Assembly: GCF_001659605.2 (NCBI RefSeq)
Contig: NC_035161.2
Span: 5,722,662 to 5,786,661 of the forward strand
Length of the DNA: 64,000 nt
Source of the DNA: Manihot esculenta
Taxonomy: Eukaryota; Streptophyta; Magnoliopsida; Malpighiales; Euphorbiaceae
Direction of reading: 5' to 3'
A program made the translations under genes and the position numbers. The notes under the pieces are model-generated. The model worked only from the letters and a program-made list of their open reading frames with translations, made no database searches and was not told where the DNA came from. Positions 24,684 through 35,397 of the stretch are shown one piece after another (the first letter of the stretch is position 1; each line of letters begins with the position of its first letter).

Positions 24684-25648
24684 TAAAATAATTAAACTTG
24701 AAAAATTGCTGCTCGAATTCTTTAAAAGAGTTCGGAACTTTTGGATAAAAGCAGAGAGAGAAATCAAACGACCAGTAGATGGCTTGACAGATGGTCAGAC
24801 GAGGTGACGATCTATAACGAGGTGTGACGATCTGTTGACGGAGTGATTTGCTGAAGGGCAGACATGCCTGAAGAAAGGACTGACCTGCCTGATGGAAGTA
24901 GGGTTAAGCAAGGCAGGCCTGATGGAAGCAGGGTTAAGCAAGGCAGGCCTGATGAAAGAAGGGCTAGAGTGCCCGGAATTCTTGTCAAGGCAGGCCAGTT
25001 GTCCAAGAATGCTCGGATACTCGGAAGCTTGCAAGGCAGGAAGGAAACCTTGGAGACTCGAAGACTCGCTAAGGCTTGGAGAACTTGGAAGCTCGGAAGG
25101 CTGGAAGGCAAGAGGCCCGGAAGCCTGAGGAGTCGTCAGGACAAGAGTAGCCCAGATGCGAAAGTTCAGAATGCCCAGAAGTTAAGAATGCATAGATTCT
25201 TTAAAGTGCTCAGAACGTTTGAGAGGATTAAAAGAAATGACATCATTTTGTTTGCTCGCCTTCATTTAAAAGTTTTTCAGTCTTTTACATTGGAAACCAA
25301 GGTCGTTGAGTCTGCTATTTAAGAAGCAGATGTCTCTCTGTTTTATGTGTAAAAAGTATGTGAAAAAAAGTACACAAAGTGTAAAGAGCATCAAAATTGT
25401 TTTCTTTCATATTATTGATTTGTAATCGAGTTTATGCTCATTTGTGATTGTTCTCTCTCTATAACTCTTCATGAATAAAGGATTCCCTCTTCCAAGACGT
25501 ACGATGATCCTCTCAAAAAATCGATCTGAACTCGTAAAACTCTTTGTGTTCTTCTTCTTCTCTGTTTTTCCTCTTTCTTTTCTTTCTTTTCTTGTTTTCT
25601 ATTACGTCGCTCACTGGAGATCGAAATTACTATATCAAAGTAATTATA
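24684..25648 (+). repeat. 5' LTR of the copia element
   Basis: It aligns with 29991-30927. It contains a tandem array of a 30-bp unit (AAGCAAGGCAGGCCTGATGG plus ten bases) at about 24890-24960, where the other LTR has one unit fewer. A polyadenylation signal AATAAA is at 25474-25479. The start is uncertain by about 10 bp. Confidence 0.85.
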
Positions 25649-25650
25649 AG

Positions 25651-25666
25651 TTGTATAAGAGCAAGG
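25651..25666 (+). other. Probable primer-binding site
   Basis: TTGTATAAGAGCAAGG lies directly after the 5' LTR and resembles the usual plant copia site TGGTATCAGAGC, complementary to initiator Met-tRNA, with three changes. Position and similarity support the call; the decay fits the rest of the element. Confidence 0.6.
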
Positions 25667-25726
25667 TTTGTGAGTAGGAAGCTTCGTCACCGGTCAATTT
25701 TCTTGAAGTCTAGTTAAGAAAGGAAT

Positions 25727-26640
25727 GAAGTTGATGATGCAAAAACTTGATGTTGAGAAGTTTGATGGGAGAGGAGATTTCATTTTTAGAAGGAAAAGAT
25801 CGAGATAAGTCTCGAGATCATGGGGCTACAAGATGCTCTTAATGATGATTCAGAAACATGAAATCTTGAGGAAGAGAATGAGTCAAAGAAACCAAGAACT
25901 CCAGTCCAGAAAAGAATTCTTTCTTTAACTCCAGAAACCTCGGAATCTCCTGGGGTTATTTTAATCATCATCTCGAATCAAGAAGTATGATCCAAAGAGA
26001 AAGAGATTGAGGAGCCGGTCAAATGGTCAAGAAAAGAAAGGAGTAAGAAGGTTAAGAACTTGATAGTTCTGTTTCTCTCGGATCATATTCTCAAAAAAGT
26101 GATACATGATAAGACTGCTTTTAGAATTTGGAGACTTTTGAAAAAATTCTACCTGGAATAATCTTTACCTAACAGAATGTATCTAATGTAGAGGGTTTCG
26201 AGTTTCAAGATAGACAAGGGCAAGACTATTGTGGAGAACTTGGATATTTTTCAAAAGATGTTGTTCGACTTGCAGAATCTTCAGGTAGAGGAAAAATTCC
26301 AAGCAGTGTACCTGTTAAATTCTTTGTCTCCCCCTTATGAACAGTTGAGAGAGGTTCTGAAGTATTCAAGAACTAGTAACATGGCTGAAGAGGTGAAGAC
26401 TGCAACAAGGTCCAAAGAAGCAGAGCTCAATGCTCGTAAGGGTACAAGAAATCAGAGTGAAAGTATGGTAGCAAGAGGAAGATCTGAGTATAGAGACTAC
26501 AAGAATAGGGACAAAAGCAAATCGAGAGCAAGATCGAAGTCCAAGAGCAAAGCCGAATGCTAGTATTGTGGCAAGAAAGACTATTTCAAGAAGGACTGCT
26601 ACTCGAGGAAAAACAATCAAAAGGGTTCTCAGAATGAGAA
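25727..26640 (+). pseudogene. Copia gag remnant with zinc knuckle
   Basis: The open part at 26231-26563 has the copia gag character (FQKMLFDLQ..., LLNSLSPPYEQ, then a basic Lys/Arg/Ser tail). The CCHC knuckle follows at about 26552-26600, but its Trp codon is a TAG and its His position reads Tyr. Upstream gag at 25727-26230 is broken by stops. Confidence 0.75.
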
Positions 26641-26744
26641 GGGTGAAGCAATAATTGCAAACAACAATATGCAAAATTCTAAAGTTTTGACTGTAAAAAC
26701 TTTAGAAGTATTATCCACCATTGAGTCAAACATTAAAGAACAGT

Positions 26745-27685
26745 AGATATTGGATTCAGGCTGCATATTCCACATGACCTCAAGAAAAGAATATTCTTCC
26801 ACATTTGAAGAAAAAGATAGAGTAAGAGTCAAGATGAGAAACAACACAACCTGCAACGTCAAAGGAGTCGGAACAGTACTGATCATGATACATGATGGCA
26901 CGACTGTGATGTTAACTCAAGTGAGGTATAATGCTGAACTCAAAAGAAATCTTATTTCTCTTGATGCACTTAAATTGCAGGATTGCTAGTACAAGACTCA
27001 AAAAGGCATACTGAAGATTATCAAAGGCTGCAGAGTTATCATGAAAGGACAGCTAATAGAAGGACTGTACGTTTTGCAAGGCAAAATGATTTCTGGTGAA
27101 GCAAATCCATCCGAGGCTACTCAGGATCAAACCTGCCTTTAGCATCGCAGGCTTGCACACATGAGTCAAAAGGGAATGGAGACTTTGGTCAGAAAGGGTC
27201 TGCTTCAAGGTACCAATCTATCATCTCTAAGTTTCTATGAAAACTGTACCTTTGGTAAATCTCACAAGTTGTCCTTTGAGACCGAAAAACATAAAACAAA
27301 AGGAATTCTTGATTACATTCACTCAGACCTATGGGGATCACCAAATATTCCTTTCTCTCTGTCAAAATGTCAGTATTTCATCTCCTTTATTGATGATTAC
27401 TCGAGAAAGGTTTGGATTCTTTTTCTAAAATCAAAGGATGAAGCTTTTGAGAAGTTTATGGAATAGAAATGTTTAGTGGAGAATCAAACAGGAAAGAAGA
27501 TCAAGAAATTGAGGACATACAATGGTCTTGAATTCTATAATCAAAGGTTTGATTCATTTTGTAGGAAGCAGGGAATCCAAAGGCACAGAACATGTGCTTA
27601 TACACCACAGCAGAATGGTGTTAGAATAAATAGTACAATAATGGAAAAGGTCCAAAGCTTGCTCGGTGAGTCAGGTCTATCATAA
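26745..27685 (+). pseudogene. Copia protease, pre-integrase and integrase remnant
   Basis: The aspartic protease motif reads LDSGC at about 26750, in a short open frame to 26989. The pre-integrase segment starts near 27140 with HRRLAHMS, preceded by a TAG where Trp is expected. The integrase core follows with the DLWG and FIDDYSRKVWIFL-like block (about 27325-27435), then TYNGLEF and the TPQQNGV block near 27605. A TAG at about 27463 interrupts the core. Confidence 0.8.
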
Positions 27686-28516
27686 AATTTATGGGTTGAA
27701 GCTGCATCTACGTGTGTGTACTTGATCAATAAGTCCTCATCTACTGCTATAGAGTTAAATGTTCCAGAATAAATGTGGTCAGGAACTGAGCCTTTCTGTT
27801 CACACTTGAGGAGGTTTAGTTGTGTGGCTTACATCCATACAAATCAGGATAAACTATTACCCAAAGCAAGAAAGGGGATATTCATTAGATATCCTTAAGG
27901 GATCAAAGGTTACAGGATCTAGCTGCTGGAAGAGAAGAAGGATGTCATTAGCAGAGATGTCAGATTCAATGAACAAGTATTCAAGGACCTGCAGAAAGAG
28001 GAAGAGGTTACAAGGCAAATCTCAAGTAAGGAGACTGTTACCCTTCAAGTTCCTAATGTGTAGATCAAAAACAGTAAGTGGATAAAAGATCAAGGTGGAG
28101 TTTCTCAAAGAACAATCGAGAATTCATCCGAATTTAAAGAGAAGGGCATCTCTTCAGATGATGAATCCGAGAATGCTGAAGATGTAGAATCATGACAAGG
28201 GCCAGAGGAAGAGGCGGATTCCGAACAAGAAAATCTTAGTGATTATATGCTTGCAAGGGATAGAGGTAGAAGAGAGATCAACCCCCCCCCCCCCCTTCAA
28301 GATATAATGAGGCTAAGAATGTGGCTTTTGCCTTCACGTCTATAAAAGAGATCGAAATCGAAGAACCAAAGTCATATCAAGAAGCGAAGTGATCCAAAGA
28401 CTAGAGAAAATGGAAAGAAGCAATAGAGGAGGAAATAAAGTCACTGAAGCAAAGTAACACTTGAATTCTCATTAAGAAACCTGAAAAAGAAGAAGGTTAT
28501 AGGATGTAGATGAGTT

Positions 28517-29040
28517 TTGAAGAGAAAGTCGGGCATTCCATATGTGGAACAATCCAGATTCAAAGCAAGATTGGTTGCTAAGGGTTTCTCACAGGTAGAA
28601 AGAATATATTATAATGAAATCTTTTCTCTTTTGATGAAACATGTTTCAATCTGGGTTCTGTTATCATTAGTAGTATATCAGAATCTGGAATTGGAATAAA
28701 TGGATGTGAAGACTGCATTCTTACATGAAACTCTGGAAGAGCATATCTTCATAAAACAACTAGAGGGTTTTGAGGAAAAAAGGAAAGAAGATTGGGTCTG
28801 TCAGCTTCAAAGATCTCTTTATAGTCTAAAATAGTCGCCTAGGAAATGGAACTAGAGATTTGACTCTTTTATACAAGATAATGCATTTTAGAGAAGTAAT
28901 TTTGATTCCTGTGTCTATTTTAGAAAGCTTGAAGATCAGTCTCTAATATATCTAATGATATATGTAGATGACAAGTTAATAGCAGCAAAAGATCAATCAG
29001 AGGTTAAAAGATTGAAGGAAATGCTGGAACAGAATTTGAT
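28517..29040 (+). pseudogene. Copia reverse transcriptase remnant
   Basis: KARLVAKGFSQ is encoded at about 28563, then MDVKTAFLH near 28700 after an in-frame TAA, and the catalytic YVDD motif at 28961-28972. At least three stops lie between the first and last motif. Confidence 0.8.
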
Positions 29041-29128
29041 ATAAGGATTTGGGGTCTGCAAAGAGAATCCTAAGAACGAACATTTAGAGAGATAGAAGTG
29101 GAAATCGATTAACTCTATCTCAAGAGGA

Positions 29129-29923
29129 TTGTGTGTAGAAAGTTTTAACAACATTTGGAATGAACCAAGCAAAGACTGTGAATACTCCATTAGGGCTCAT
29201 TTCAAACTAAGTTCGAGTAAGGATTCGGAGGAGTTTGATGATTCGTTCAAAGAAATGGTCCCATATTCAAGTGTTGTTGGTAGCATCATGTATGCTATGA
29301 TCGGAACAAGGCCGAAGTTAGCTTATCCAGTCAGAGCCATCAGCAAGTTCATGAGCAAATCAGAAAGAGATCACTGGAATGCTATGAAATGGGTACTCAG
29401 GTATATTAGAGGAACTCAGAAGCTGAAACTCAATTATATAAGGGAATCAGGTCTAAAGGTCAGAGGTTTTTGTGATTCTTATTATGCAGCTGATTTGGAT
29501 AAAAAGAGGTCGGTGTCAGGGTATATACTCATTGTTGGTAGAAATGTTGTAAGTTGGAAGTCAGATCTGCAGCATGTCGTAGCTCTTTCGACCATAGAGA
29601 CCGAGTATATGGCATTAACAGAAGCCATTAAAGAGAGAATTTGGTTAAAAGGTCTGATGGAGGAGCTCGAATTCAAACAAGAGACAATGGAGGTGTTTTG
29701 TAATTCTCAAAGTGCCATCAGTTTGTCAAAGAACAACATGCATTATGAAAGAACCAAACACATAAATATCATATTGCACTTCATTAGAGATTTAATATCT
29801 AAAGGCATTATCAAGATTTTGAAAATCCACACAGAAGAAAACCCTGTCGATACACTCACTAAGACTTTACAGATTAACAAGTTCAAAAGGACGCTAAGTT
29901 TGTTAAGGCTGACTGAAGAATGA
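29129..29923 (+). pseudogene. Copia RNase H remnant, longest intact frame of the element
   Basis: The 264-residue open frame contains SIMYAMIGTRPKLAYPV, then WVLRYIRGT, FCDSYYAADLDKKRSVSGY, SWKSDLQHVVALSTIETEYMA and HINIILHFIRD. These are the usual end-of-pol blocks of plant copia elements. It stops before the purine-rich tract that precedes the 3' LTR. Confidence 0.85.
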
Positions 29924-29990
29924 AGAGGGTCAGGTCGAAGAAGGGATGAGGATTCACATGAGTTGAAGAAGTTCAAGTAAGGTGGAGAAT

Positions 29991-30927
29991 TGAAGGACTG
30001 ATACTTGAAATTTTCAAAAGAGCTCGGAACTTTTGAGTAAAAATAGAAAGAGAAATTAGACGACTAGTAGATGACCTGACAGATAGTCAGACGAGGTGAC
30101 GACCTATAATGAGATGTGACGACTTGTTGACAGGGTGATTTGTTAAAGGGCAGAACTACCTGAAGAAAGGGCTGACCTGCCTAATGGAAGCAAGGCTAAG
30201 CAAGGCAGGCTTGATGAAAGAAGGGCTGGAGTGTCCGAGATGCTCGTAAGGCTAGTGGCAAGCCAGTTATCTAGGAGAGTTCGAATACTTGGAATCTTGC
30301 AAGGCAAAAAGGAAAGGCCGGAGGCTCGAAGACTCATTAATGCTTGGAGAATTCGGAAGCCCGGAAGGCTGGAGGGCAAGGGTAGTATGGAAGCTTGAGG
30401 ACTTGTCAGGACAAGAGTAGCTCGGATGCAAAAGTTCAGAATGCCCGGGAGCTCAGAATGCATGGATTTTTTAAAGTACTCAAAACGTCTGAGAGGATTA
30501 AAAGGAATGACGACATTTTATTTTTCTGCCTTCGTTTAAAAGAATTGAGGGGTTTTTTAATTTTTTACGTTGGAAACCAAGGTCGTTGAGTCTGCTATTT
30601 AAAAAGCAGACATCTCTCTGTTTTGTGTGTGAAAAGTGTGCGAAAAAAAGTAGACAAAGTGTAAAGAGCGTCAAGATTATTTTTTTCTATCATTATTGAT
30701 CTGTAATCGAGTTTGTGCTTGTGTATGATTGTTTTCTCTCTGTAACTTTTCGTGAATAAAGGATTCTCTCTTCCGAGACGTAAGATGATCCTCTCATAAG
30801 ATCGATCTGAACTCATAAAACTCTCTGTGTTTTTCTTCTCTGTTTTTCTTCTTTCTTTTTTTTATTTTCTTATTTTTTTTTTAGGTCGTTATCAGTAGAT
30901 TGAAGTTAGATATCAGAGTAGCTACGG
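29991..30927 (+). repeat. 3' LTR of the copia element
   Basis: It is preceded by a purine-rich GGTGGAGAAT tract and starts with TG. It carries the same TTTAAAAAGCAGA-type region and AATAAAGGATTC polyadenylation block as the 5' LTR. It ends near the TATCAGAGTAGCTACGG segment that pairs with the 5' LTR end. Confidence 0.85.
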
Positions 30928-32191
30928 AACCAATAATTTTTCAACATTAGATGATTTAGATAAAACATTATTCTATATTATTAGATGTTTTTCATCGGAA
31001 TTAAATTCCACTCCTCGTGGCAGATGCTATTATTGCTTTACGTGAAGCTTTCGTTTAGTTTAAATTGACTTCTTTATTGAAATTATTAATATGTATGATG
31101 CTTTCTTCAATTATTTTTTTCTGAAATAGTATTTTAAAAAATTATGAAATTTAAAGTTTATGTGAGTAAATTATTATTATTAAGGATGTATTTAGTAATT
31201 TCTAATAAGATAATGTAAGAATTTTAACTTTAAATTTGATGATATTATAGGGATACCCATTTTTACTTTACAATGCAAATAGCCATCCCATTCATCCAAT
31301 GTGTTGAACTTGAACAAATGAAAAATTTAACAAAATAAAATTTAGAAATTTTATTTTAGTCATTAGCAATTTGGTTTTATATAGATTCATCATAATCAAT
31401 GGTGAAAATTAATACGTAATTAATAGTTGCATGAAATAATTTTTTTAAAAAAATATTTTAAAAACGTGATATATAAATATTAAAATAAATAACTATTTAA
31501 TCTCTATTGTATATGAAAACTTATAATTCATCTCTCGGTATTAAAAAATATATTAAAAATTTTAAAAAATATATTAAAAATTTTAAAAATTTTTAATAGT
31601 AGTTAAATATTGCTTAAAAATTTAAAATACATTCAACATAAAGGAATTAAATAATAAAATACTAAACGGCTAAAATTAATAAAAGGATTAATCAGTACAT
31701 TTTAAAATTTCAACAACGTTTTATATATTCTTGAAACGCAAAAAACCTGCTCATGAATTTCTTTATACAATAAGGACTAAACAGTAAATTTTCTTAGATA
31801 TAAACAATTCACATGTTTGTCTTTTCATTTCAGATTTTTGAAGAACACTTGAATCTCCACCCTTGAGAAGCATAGAAGTAATGGTGTTGATGTAAAGGAG
31901 AAAAACAAAAAATAATAATAATAAAAGAAGAAAACAAGACTAAACCAATACAGGCATCCAAAAGCTGGACTCTACTTCAGAATTTATTAAATAAATCAAG
32001 ACAACCAGCTCCTGACAGAGGATCCTTCAAGCTTACCAATCAAATGTTCTTGTCTGCCCATCTCCCTCCAATAACCAATCTATTACTATTGCTTTATTAT
32101 AATTTCAAAGACAGAAAATCCTGGATTCTTTTCTTGAACTAGGAAGCACCTCCCTTCCAAGGGTTGTGTGCTGATCAACCCTGGAAACTGC
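30928..32191. other. Intergenic gap with one MITE-like copy
   Basis: Mostly A/T-rich. The part at about 31485-31800 is a degenerate copy of the 'TTTACTATTTAGTCC' family: it ends ATAAGGACTAAACAGTAAATTTTCTT and contains a duplicated AAAAATATATTAAAAATTTT. The last 350 bp are the 3' flank of ureide permease copy 2. Confidence 0.5.
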
Positions 32192-35100
32192 TTAAGAATC
32201 TGTTTTCTGTAAAGTTTCCGGACACGTTACTATGTCCATTTTTCGATGCCCTGCTGATGCCATTAGGATCACAACAGCTACAGCAAACATTAACAGCATG
32301 CTAGCCAGTAATACATATGTTCTTCTTGATGATCTCTGGTACTCTCCAAACAAAACTACGCCCCAAAAAGTCGAAACAAGTGGTAATGCCTGAAATCACC
32401 GCCAGAAATTTGGATGTTTTGGTGAACCCAGAAGGCAAATCAAACCCACTTTTTCTATGTTGAACGTAAATTTTATGAATGGAAGTTTTGCGCCAGGCAA
32501 TGCCCATTCAAGGGCAAAATGTTCCTTTTCAAGTTTTAAACACAGAATTTGAACTTGAGATTTTGAGAAGGGACCCAAATTATCCCATCTCACTTCTTTG
32601 GATAAATGATGATCTCATTTAACATTTATATGTGGAACAGAACAAACCTGAACTGCATCTGCTGCTGCATAACCTGCAGCTTCACCAGCCATGAATTGGA
32701 GACCATTGCCAAGCCCACAAAGGAGACCAGCCAAAAAGGACCAGCCTCTGCCATTCCAGTCTTTCAGATAAGACTTAACTGATGATCTGGGTAAATTCAA
32801 CACTGGGCAATAAAGGAAGGTAATGTTGAGAATGATCGCAAGTACGAAACAAGAAAGTGAGAACCAGAAAAACGCAGTGTAGACAACCAACTTAGCAGCC
32901 CCTTTATTCAAGGTGTGCCATTGATCATTTGTTGCCAAGTTAAAAGCTGGTGAGAATAATGAGAAGCAAACACCAGCAAACAAGGCTATATATAGTCCAA
33001 CAAAAGTGTTCTTCCCAAAAACCTGCAAGTCATAAATAGAATGTGACTGCTTTGGCTGTGAGATCCTATAGCATTTTATCAAATTAACAAAATTGCATGC
33101 AGGAAACAGATGGCCTCCACAAGTTCTTAAGTTAATGTTTCGGAAAAAAAAAAAAAAGCAGATCACCAACCTTAATAGCTCTTTTTTTCTCAAGCTCTGC
33201 AAGAAAATCTGCCGTTCCAAATTTCATCTTCTCTTCAGTATCATTTCTACTTTCCAGATCCTCTATTCCTACAGAACAATAAAATCAAGCAAGCAAAGGC
33301 CAGTTGATACTACTAAACTGCCGCAAAAAATAATAGTAATAATAATGATGAACAAGAAAGGCTCCATAGATTTGTGTGAAATGTTTCCTTGTATGGGTAG
33401 TACTTGTAACCTGGTACAAGGTTAATTTAAGAAAAAATTACTATTTGGTCCCTACGGTAATGAAAAATTTATTAGTTAGTCTCTCAATTTTGAAAAATAT
33501 ATTAAAATATTACTGATATTTTAAAAAATCTATTAATTAGTTTATTTATTAATTTTAACCATTAGATATCGCATAAAAATCTAAGATATCCTTGATACGA
33601 AGGGACTAATTAGTATACATTCTCACAAAACTAAATGACCAATTAATGAGTTTTTTAATATTACAAGGACTAAATAGTAAAATATTTTATGGCTAAAATT
33701 AACGAATGACTAATTAATAGATTTTTCGAAATCTTAAGGGCATTTTAATATATTTTTCAATATCGATGGACCAATTAATGAGTTTTCCTATACTATAAAC
33801 TAATGAGTTTTTCTATACTATAAGGGACTATATAGTAAACTTCCCTTAATTTAAGTGGTAATATCAATGAATAACAAAAATATCAGCATAGTAGAATAGT
33901 TAGCAATTTTTTTCTTTTTTTTTTGGGGGGGGGGGGGGTGGGTGGGGTTTCTTAAGCATCAGAAATTTAAATAGGAAAACTAGAAAAAGCATATTCTGTT
34001 CAAAGGTTGTAATAACTTGACAAACTGCTGAGCTTGGCGATATTATCAGCTGCATTGGATGAGTGAACAGCTGAAGCAAGACACACTGCAATCAAGAAGC
34101 AACCAACACCAGAGAACAGAGTCTCAGCCTTGTTAATTTTGTCATCTAACAAGTAATTCAAGGTTGTCCCTGTTATAACCAAACCAAATATTCAAAAGGG
34201 AATTTTAAAAAAATAGTCCATTATAAACTTCAATAGATAAATTCTTTCATCATGAGGACAAACAAACCTACGACAACAGTCATACTAGCAGTAATCACTT
34301 CAGTCACAGATAAACCAGCAAAAGCTAAAGCATACTGTGTGCATAAATTTCCAATGCTAAGCACCACACCACCAGCCATGGCAAACATGACTGAAACCCA
34401 ATTTTCCTGCATCAATCACACAACAAGATTCAAATATCACTTTCAGATGGTGTTATTGTTAAATTCCCACTTTGGTTTTGGATAGTAGTAATGCGCCTTG
34501 TAAAGATAAAACACTCAATCCTCCGCCTTGAGCTTGGAGGCGAATTAGGTTTCGATTTAATCATTAACTGATAGTCGAATTCTTCTATCTAAATTACCGA
34601 AATTCATCTGTTGGATTTGGTTATTATGTTATAATGGAATAATGCACCACTACCCATGAAATTTTGTTTTGATGAGTTAGTCTAGTCCATTTTCTTAAGA
34701 GCTATGACATTCCAAAAAAAGAAGTATGAAAAAATTAACAAAAGATGAAACTGTGGAAGTAATTGGGTCAACATACTCTCAGCTGAGAAATTTGGGTTAT
34801 AAAACTTGGTTTCTCTGGTGTGTTCTTCCCAATCTGACCAAAAGTTAAAGCAAAAAATAAAGCAGCCAAGAGATTTGTAATCGAATAATCCAGGTAAATA
34901 TGCTGAGGAAGACGACCTCGTCTTTCTAACAGAGTAAAAATAGCAGGCCAAGTCCCTAAGAAGAACAAAGACAGCACCATGCATGTTATGGCTCCTCCTT
35001 TGCTCTCAACCACATACGTTTTCAACCCACTATAGACAATGTCCTCAATCGGATGATCAATCAATTTGGGGATTCCTAAAAACTCCTGCAAATGAAAACC

Positions 35101-35397
35101 CAGCAAGCAGTTCAGAAATTCATACATCATGGGACCTTATGGAGGTCAAATCAAACAAAACCCATTGTTTGTTTGGCAAGAAATTAAAGCTGTTGAAAAA
35201 TATAAGAATCCGTTGAAAAAGAAAGATGTGAATATCCAATTGAAAAGAACAATGGAAAACAGATGAGAATATGGGAATCTTGAAGCAAAAAGATACAGAT
35301 GAACAACATCAAGTGAAAACACTGAAACATCTAACGAAAAGCATACCATTTTCTGTTTCTGAAGCATAAATGCAGAAACCCAGATGCTCTTTAGCAT
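32192..35397 (-). CDS. UPS: Ureide permease, copy 2 (remodelled; exon 4 apparently lost)
   Basis: Exons on the minus strand: 35397-35347, 35085-34777, 34406-34268, 34169-34017, 33268-33171, 33022-32648 and 32389-32192. This model gives 440 residues. All membrane-segment exons match copy 1, and exons of 139, 98 and 375 nt have identical lengths in the two genes. Three differences stand out. The ATG of copy 1 (MYLVES) is ACG here (TYVVES), so translation must start upstream; a 17-codon exon plus an in-frame extension supplies this. Exon 3 read with the copy-1 donor meets TGA at 34002-34000. The region matching the 44-nt exon 4 (about 33410-33365) is diverged and lacks a GT donor. Using a GTTATT donor just before the TGA and skipping exon 4 restores phase into exon 5. 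The C-terminus extends 15 residues past GHRK. Either a working variant or an early pseudogene. Confidence 0.75.
33431..33845. mobile_element. Mutator-type MITE with a 9-bp target duplication, in a copy-2 permease intron
   Basis: A 415-bp element whose left end (GAAAAAATTACTATTTGGTCC) is the near complement of its right end (GGACTATATAGTAAACTTCCC). TTAATTTAA stands on both sides (33422-33430 and 33846-33854). A 9-bp duplication suggests a Mutator-like non-autonomous element. It is the best-preserved member of a family also seen at 19036, 22480, 31485 and 59096. It lies in the intron that once held exon 4. Confidence 0.8.

Larger units (their letters stand above)
24684..30927 (+). mobile_element. 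Degenerate Ty1/copia LTR retrotransposon
   Basis: An element of about 6.2 kb between the two permease genes, in + orientation, with diverged LTRs at both ends and the Ty1/copia domain order gag, protease, integrase, reverse transcriptase, RNase H. Many in-frame stops and frame changes show that it is dead. LTR ends are approximate because the termini are eroded; I saw no secure target duplication. The two LTRs differ mostly by transitions and one has an extra 30-bp unit, so the insertion is old. Confidence 0.92.

Noticed and set aside
24812..25322. Open frames up to 152 codons in the copia LTRs
   Set aside because: They lie wholly in LTR sequence, include the 30-bp repeat, and are not shared in frame by the other LTR.
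30911..30927. TATCAGAGTAGC near the 3' LTR end as a second primer-binding site
   Set aside because: It aligns with TATCAAAGTAAT at the end of the 5' LTR, so it is LTR sequence rather than the internal site.
33919..33947. G-rich run that could form a quadruplex
   Set aside because: A homopolymer G run in an intron, probably slippage or sequencing uncertainty; similar C runs at 12842 and 28280 show the same.
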